A stretch of DNA of 64,000 bases from Piper betle (Eukaryota > Streptophyta > Magnoliopsida > Piperales > Piperaceae): assembly GCA_033002965.1 (NCBI GenBank), contig JAURVB010012964.1, positions 372,001 to 436,000 of the forward strand, read 5' to 3'. The notes below the pieces were generated by a model. That model did not search any database, was not told where the DNA came from, and saw nothing but the letters and a program-made list of their open reading frames with translations. Below, piece after piece: positions 58,991 to 64,000 of this stretch; positions within the stretch are counted from its first letter, which is position 1; each line of letters starts with the position of its first letter. The translations under genes were made by a program, and so were the position numbers.

Positions 58991-59660
58991 ATGGCCGATA
59001 AGAAGCATGTTAAAATGATATCTCTTAGTGGATCGAGTAATTGACACTATTGGAAAGAAAAAATGATTGATCATTTATATTCCAAGGATTTGTATGAACC
59101 TATCACTGATAAGAAACCTGCAAAGGTGACTAATAAAGACTGAAATAAGTTGGATAGGAAAACTATGGCTCGTTTAGGACAATGGGTAGATAAAGTTGTT
59201 TATCATCATGTTTCTGAATTGACATCCTCAAAAGTTATATTGGATAAACTCTAAGAAGTTTACGAGAGGAATACTGCTAGCAACTAGACCCTTTTTATAA
59301 AGAAATTAGTGAACTTGAGGTATAAGGATGGAACTGACATAAGTAAGCATCTCAATGAGATGAATAGTATTATTACTCAACTTGTCAGGATAAAGATGAC
59401 TTTAGATGAGGAATGACAAGATATCATGCTCCTCAAGACATTGCCAGAGAATTGGGAAACATTGATGATCTCTTTGAGCAAATGCTACTCAGGATGGAAA
59501 ACTTATAATGGACATGGTAACAAACAGTTTACTGAATAAGGAGGTGAGAAGAAAATCTCTACCAGCTTCAGGGTCTCATGCACTAGTGTCCGGAGAGGCA
59601 AAAGGTAGATGAAGAAATAGGGATAGACAAAAATGACAAGAGTCGAAGAAGGTCTAAATC
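58991..59660 (+). pseudogene. Copia gag remnant
   Basis: ATG at 58991 (MADKKHVKMISL) begins a typical gag of the UBN2 type, but stops appear from codon 18 on. Segments such as YWKEKMIDHLYSKDLYEP and DISKHLNEMNSIITQL remain readable in one frame. Forms the capsid-like shell in intact relatives. Confidence 0.75.
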
Positions 59661-59670
59661 TAGGAAGAAC

Positions 59671-60200
59671 TTGAAGTGTTATTATTGTGACAAGACATGT
59701 CATTTCAAGAAGGATTGTTGGAAACTCAAGAAAGACTTGAAAAATAAGGACAACAAGGATCAAGCAGAAGAGAATACCAATGTTGTGAATGATGACATGG
59801 TGATTCTTTCTGATTGTGGGAATGATTGTTTGATGGTTGATTGTGGTAGTTGGGTAGTTGACTCAGGAACATTGTTTCATGTAACTCCAAGCAGAAATTT
59901 CTTCACTACCTATGAACCTTCAGATTTGGGTATAATGAAGATGGGAAATAGTGATACTTAAAAATTGTGGGGCTTGGAGGTGTGCATATAGTAACAAACA
60001 TGGGTTACAAATTAGTGTTTAAAAATGTTAGATATATTCCAGATTGGAGGATGAGTTTGTTGTCAGTTGGAGTGCTAGATGATGAAGGGTTTGGTTTACA
60101 ATTTGGACAAGGTGTGTGGAAACTTGTGAAAGGTTCTCTTGTTGTTGCTAAAGGGAAGAAATGTTGTAGATTGTACAAGACTGAGATGAGTCTAGTTTGA
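59671..60200 (+). pseudogene. Copia zinc knuckle and protease remnant
   Basis: The first frame (59671-59961) carries the gag zinc knuckle C-x2-C-x4-H-x4-C (59677-59718) and the aspartic protease site WVVDSGT, where DSG is the catalytic triad. A one-base shift at about 59960 separates it from the second frame (59967-60200), which holds the protease end and the start of the pre-integrase region (SLLSVGVLDDEGF). Confidence 0.8.
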
Positions 60201-60244
60201 GGGGAGGTTAATATCTCCTCACTTAATTTCACTACTGATTTGTA

Positions 60245-61047
60245 ACACCATCGATTGGGACACATGAATGAGAAAGGACTAGAGATGTTGAAGAAACTAA
60301 ATCTCCGTCCCAAGGTCAAAGGACATCACAATTAGTCATTTTGACCATTGTTTGGTTGGGAAACAACATAAAACATCCTTTGCAAGTATAAGTACAAAAG
60401 AGACTGAAGTTCTTGAGTTGGTACACACTGATGTGTGTGGGCCTATTGAGGTAAAATCTCTTGGCGGTTCTATTTATTTTGTCACTTTTATTGATGATAC
60501 TTCTAGGAAGGTGTGGGCTTATGACATGAAAAAAAGTGATGTTTTTGTCATGTTTAAGAATTTTCATGTATTAGTTAAAAGAGAAACCTGTAAGCTCTTA
60601 AAATGCCTTAGAAGTGATAATTGTGGTGAATATTGTTCTGTTGAGTTTGATGAATATTATAGTAGACATGAGATTAGGCATGAGAAGACAGTTCCTTATA
60701 CTCCTCAACATAATGGAGTGGCTAAAAGAATGAACATGACCATCTCTGAGATGATTAGAAGTATGTTGTCTCCAGCTAAGTTACCTAAAAGCTTTTGCGG
60801 TGAGGCCATGAGCACAACTTATTATTTGATTAATAGACCTCCCACACATACCCTGGATAATAATATACCATAAAGGGTTTGGAGTGACAAAAAGGTCAGT
60901 TATTCTCATTTGAGAGTCTTTGGTTGTAAGGCCTTTGGACATGTGCCCAAGGAACGAAGGGCTAAGCTTGACTCTAGAGACGTGGAATGTGTTCTTTTGG
61001 GATATGGTGATGATAAGTTTGGAAACGAACTTTGGGATCCTTAGAAT
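60245..61047 (+). pseudogene. Copia integrase remnant
   Basis: A decayed HHCC zinc region (HRLGHMNEKG at about 60250) precedes the rve core. First Asp in ELVHTDVCGP (about 60430), second Asp in LRSDNCGEY (about 60615). The third catalytic residue, Glu in the N-G-V-A-E-R motif, reads Lys (HNGVAKRMN, about 60715-60735). A stop follows at 60871, then VFGCKAFGHVPKERR in the same frame. Confidence 0.85.
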
Positions 61048-61477
61048 AGAAAACTTATTCAAAACATAGATGTAGTTTTCAGGGAGGATCAAACAGTTGA
61101 GGACTTTGGCAAGGAAGAAGTTCCTCAAACTAAATTTTAGGAAAGCTTTGAAAAGATAAAGAACCTTCAACCTCAACTCGAAGTGAAGAGGAGGCTCAGG
61201 ATAACACAATTGTTGCCCCACCTAGTGATGATGAGGTGAGGATATGGTGGCTCATGATATTTTTAGTGAGTTTGTTAAAGATGATGGACAGGAACATGTG
61301 GATTCTGATCAAGGGCAGTCAACTAATGTGAGGAGATCAGCTCATGAACCTCTTCCATTAACAAGATATCCATCATCAGAATATGTAAAAATCACTAAAT
61401 GTGGAGAACAAGAAAATTTCAGTGAGGTCAAAGCTCATGTAGAAAAGGAGAAGTGGCTAAAGGCAATGTAAGATGAA

Positions 61478-62723
61478 ATGAAATCTTTGCATGATAATTA
61501 CACCTATGAGTTGGTGGATCTTCCTATGGGGAAGAGAGTATTAAAGAATAAACTGGTCTACAGGATCAAACATGAAGAAAATAACACACATCCAAGGTAC
61601 AAGGCAAGGTTGGTGGTGAACGACTTCAAACAGAAGAAAGGTATTGATTTTGATGAAATATTTTCTCCTGTTATTAAAATGTCTTCTATTAGAATTGTTC
61701 TGGCTTTGGCTATAAGTTATATGTAAAGACAACTTTTCTTCATGGTGATCTAGAGGAAACCATATACATGGAGCAACCAGAGGGTTTTTGTAACGACCCA
61801 GCCTAAAGTGCAACGTAATGGGCCTAAGTCATTTTTTTAAAAGTAGTTAACCAAGTTAAAGATCTATAATCTATTTTCACTTATAAACCGGATCTTACCC
61901 CAGTATGTATTAGGTATGAGACTAAATTGAGGAATCTCAAAATCTACCCACCTTAGGAAATTTTGTCCCCGAAATTCTTACACTTGGCCCGTTGCTAGCC
62001 CCAGCTCACGATGTTCTTTTAGCCCGTGACTGACAACTTAACCAACGTCCCTAGTCTAGTCCAACACCTATTACGGAATTAGGAAGCTCTGATACCACTT
62101 GTAACGACTCGGCCCAAAGTGTAATGTAATGGGCCTAAGTCATTTTTAAAAGTGGTTAACCAAGTTAAAGATCTGTAGTCTATTCTCAATTATAAATAGG
62201 ATCTTACCCCAATATATATTAGATGTGAAACTAAATTGAGGGATCTCATAGTTTTAAAGTCAGAGGAAAGGAACAGATAGTATACAGACTAAAAAAATTT
62301 TTTTATGGTTTAAAGCAAGCTCCTAGACAGTGGTACAAAAAGTTTAATTCTTTTATGAAAAAGAATGAGTACAAGAAATCTATTTTTTATCATCGTGTGT
62401 TCATCAAGAGGTTTGATGATGATGACTTTATTATTCTGTTGCTTTATGTGGATGACATGTTGATTGTAGGACATGATGGAACCAATATTGCAATTTTAAA
62501 GAAGAAATTGAATAAATCCTTTGTAATGAAAGATTTTGGATCGGCAAAGCAAATTTTAGAAATGTCCATTCGACGTGTCAGGGGAGCTAGAAAGCTTTGG
62601 GTATCACAGGAAAAGTATATAGAAAAGATACTTAAAAAATTCAACATGAAAGATACAAAGCAGGTTGGAGTTCCACTTGGGGATCACTTCAAGTTAAAGA
62701 AAAGTGACTTAAGTGAAACATAG
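61478..62723 (+). pseudogene. Copia reverse transcriptase remnant, split by a TRIM
   Basis: The N-terminal part reads YELVDLPMGKRVLKNKLVYR, then YKARLVV and FDEIFSPVIKMSSIR (61500-61700). A stop and shift follow, then the TRIM insertion (61789-62250). The C-terminal part resumes with FYGLKQAPRQWYKKF and carries the catalytic YVDD at 62445-62456. The two halves were one domain before the insertion. Confidence 0.88.
61789..62250 (-). mobile_element. TRIM nested in the copia element
   Basis: Two LTRs of about 150 bp (61789-61939 and 62100-62250, boundaries within 2 bp) read TGTAACGAC on the plus strand, so the minus-strand LTR ends GTTACA. The primer-site complement GCTCTGATACCA (62086-62097) lies next to the right LTR, and a purine tract (minus) precedes the left one. 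Flanks GTTTT (61784-61788) and GTTTT (62251-62255) form the target duplication. Total 462 bp, no genes. The LTR differs from the other TRIMs of the window. Confidence 0.85.
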
Positions 62724-63051
62724 ATGAAAGAAATGACAAATATTCATATGCTTCTTCGGTTTGTAGTTTGATTATGATATAGTTTGTACAAGGCCAAACA
62801 TAACATATGTAGTTGGAATGGTTAGTAGACATTTAGCAAATCCGAGCAAAAAATATTGGCAAGTAGTTAAATTGATAATGAGGTACTTGAGAGGCACAAC
62901 CAAAATGTGCTTATGTTTTGGTAATGATAAACCTTTATTAGTTGGCTACACCGATTTAGACATGGCAAGTGACTTGGAGATAAGAAGGTCAACATCTAGG
63001 TTTGTTGTTAATTTTGCTAATGGGGCTGTGTCTTGGCAGTCTAGGTTGTAA

Positions 63052-63420
63052 AAGTGTGTTGCATTATCTACAACTGAAGCCAAATTTATTGCTACTATAA
63101 AAGTTTGCAAGGAGATGTTGTGGTCAAAGAGATTTTTGAATGAAATTGGTATTAAACAGGAGAGATACATTATACATTGTGATAGCCAGAGTGTAATTCA
63201 CCTGAGTAAAAATTCAAGTTTTCATTCAACGAACAAAAACATTAATGTGAGATATTATTGGGTAAGAGATGTGTTAGAAAGTAAATCTCTTAAATTAACA
63301 AAAATTCATACTAAAAAGAATGTTTCAAACATAATGAGTAAAATTGTGTTAAAGGAGAAACATGTTTACTGCATGCATGGATGGCGCTTTCCATGCCGGC
63401 TAAAGGTATTTCATACAAGG
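63052..63420 (+). pseudogene. Copia RNase H remnant
   Basis: Reads CVALSTTEAKFIA, then the catalytic Asp region IIHCDSQSVIHLSKN, then KNINVRYYWVRDVLESKSLK, the usual copia ending. Stops interrupt the frame just before 63052 (TCTAGGTTGTAAAAG). The preceding frame, 62818-63051, holds the connecting region RYLRGTTKMCLCF. Confidence 0.82.
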
Positions 63421-63427
63421 AGAGGTT

Positions 63428-63923
63428 TGTTGGGTTGTCCCTCGTCCATAAATACATGAAATTGTAACCCTATTTTGGTAAAAAAGATTTTGTATATTGG
63501 CTTCATTGAAAAGAATAAAAGCAACCTCACACGCTTTTTTTCTTTGGGTTTTGATTTTTAGAGAAAAAGGGTCACTAGAAGAGAATGGAAAAATTGTGGA
63601 TTGAAATAAGGTGAATGTGTTGTTGAAATTCGCTTGCAATTATTAATGATAAATTCGTCAAGTTCTTAATCTATATTCTTCCATTATTATCTTTTGTGAC
63701 TTTATACTAATTTTATAAAAATTATAATAAATTGGTATTGAGATGTTTGTTCTCCTTTAAATAATTTTCTATATTAATTTATAATATAGTGAATTTGATC
63801 TATATTACGTAAAATTGGTTTTCTCTATTTTGGAAAGTTTTTTTCTCATGATATCTATTTTGATTTGAACATCTTATTATTGTGTATTAAAATAAGGATT
63901 TAATTATTTGGTTAATCCCGAGA
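63428..63923 (+). repeat. Copia 3' LTR
   Basis: Starts TGTTGGGTTG after the purine tract ACAAGGAGAGG and ends AATCCCGAGA (the 5' LTR ends AATCCCAACA). 496 bp; it lacks about 40 bp of the second half of the 5' LTR. Confidence 0.88.
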
Positions 63924-64000
63924 GTGGAGAAGTTGAAGATAAGCAGCAACAGCCCTAAAGACTTAAAAATATAAAAAATTCTAAATCCATAACTTGCTCA
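63924..64000. other. Right flank of the copia element
   Basis: Begins with the target-site copy GTGGA; too short to classify further. Confidence 0.6.

Larger units (their letters stand above)
58328..63923 (+). mobile_element. Ty1/copia retrotransposon, full length but defective
   Basis: Both LTRs, a primer site, gag-pol remnants in copia order (protease, integrase, reverse transcriptase, RNase H) and flanking 5-bp sites GTGGG (58323-58327) and GTGGA (63924-63928), differing at one base. Every coding block contains stops or frame changes. A TRIM is nested in the reverse transcriptase. The LTRs differ clearly in sequence and length (538 and 496 bp), so the insertion is old. Confidence 0.92.

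Overview
This is nuclear DNA from a flowering plant. The evidence is an intron-rich gene with plant-type exons (SUMO-activating enzyme subunit 2), fragments of three other plant nuclear genes, a plastid/mitochondrial DNA insert, and a dense layer of plant LTR retrotransposons, TRIMs, hAT and Tourist-type elements. I cannot name the species. About 8 kb belongs to one apparently functional gene. Most of the rest is transposon sequence in various states of decay, tandem repeats and AT-rich spacer.

Layout. 1-1441: tandem array of a TRIM (miniature LTR retrotransposon; 190-bp LTRs, about 200-bp internal parts with a tRNA-Met primer site). 1442-6600: repeat-related and AT-rich DNA with a tandem triplication (4085-5640). 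6634-7563: hAT-type non-autonomous element with a perfect 8-bp target duplication; a decayed hAT transposase lies beside it (about 8150-8700). 9185-9257: first exon of an EBS/SHL-like BAH-PHD chromatin-reader gene. Its first intron received a 3.3-kb solo LTR (9304-12631), which itself received a 507-bp solo LTR (12017-12523). 13799-14082: Tourist-like MITE. 16420-20993: a Ty3/gypsy chromovirus remnant on the minus strand, flanked by tandem repeats. 22137-25960: two copies of the 3-kb LTR family head to head, with a TRIM inside one. 26184-27260: a second tandem triplication. 27300-28080: lipoyltransferase (LIP2-type) pseudogene, minus strand. 28961-31060: GC-rich repeat DNA.

32427-40268 (+): the SAE2 gene, 11 exons, with a 3.2-kb second intron that has taken in repeat DNA. 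Tail to tail with it lies a truncated GAR-transformylase (PUR3-type) pseudogene (about 41180-42060, minus). 44138-47230: TRIM fragment, a 350-bp tandem repeat and a 33-bp minisatellite. 48743-49138: chimeric organelle insert (psbJ joined to mitochondrial rpl16). 49996-50857: scrambled TRIM array. 52224-55153: complete third copy of the 3-kb LTR with a perfect target duplication. 55604-58200: another LTR-like repeat. 58328-63923: full-length but broken Ty1/copia element with both LTRs and a near-perfect target duplication, carrying a nested TRIM with its own target duplication.

Working picture: one housekeeping gene of the SUMO pathway survives in a repeat-rich island, and neighbouring gene copies are broken by truncation or single-base shifts. 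The most informative signals are (a) the several independent TRIM loci, two of them arrays, (b) a 3-kb LTR family and a shared ACTCGAG-type motif that also occurs inside an unrelated hAT element, (c) a 78-nt intron in SAE2 whose retention keeps the frame open, plus one SAE2 junction that is out of frame with the expected splice sites, and (d) the psbJ-rpl16 chimera. All identifications are by eye; no database search was possible.
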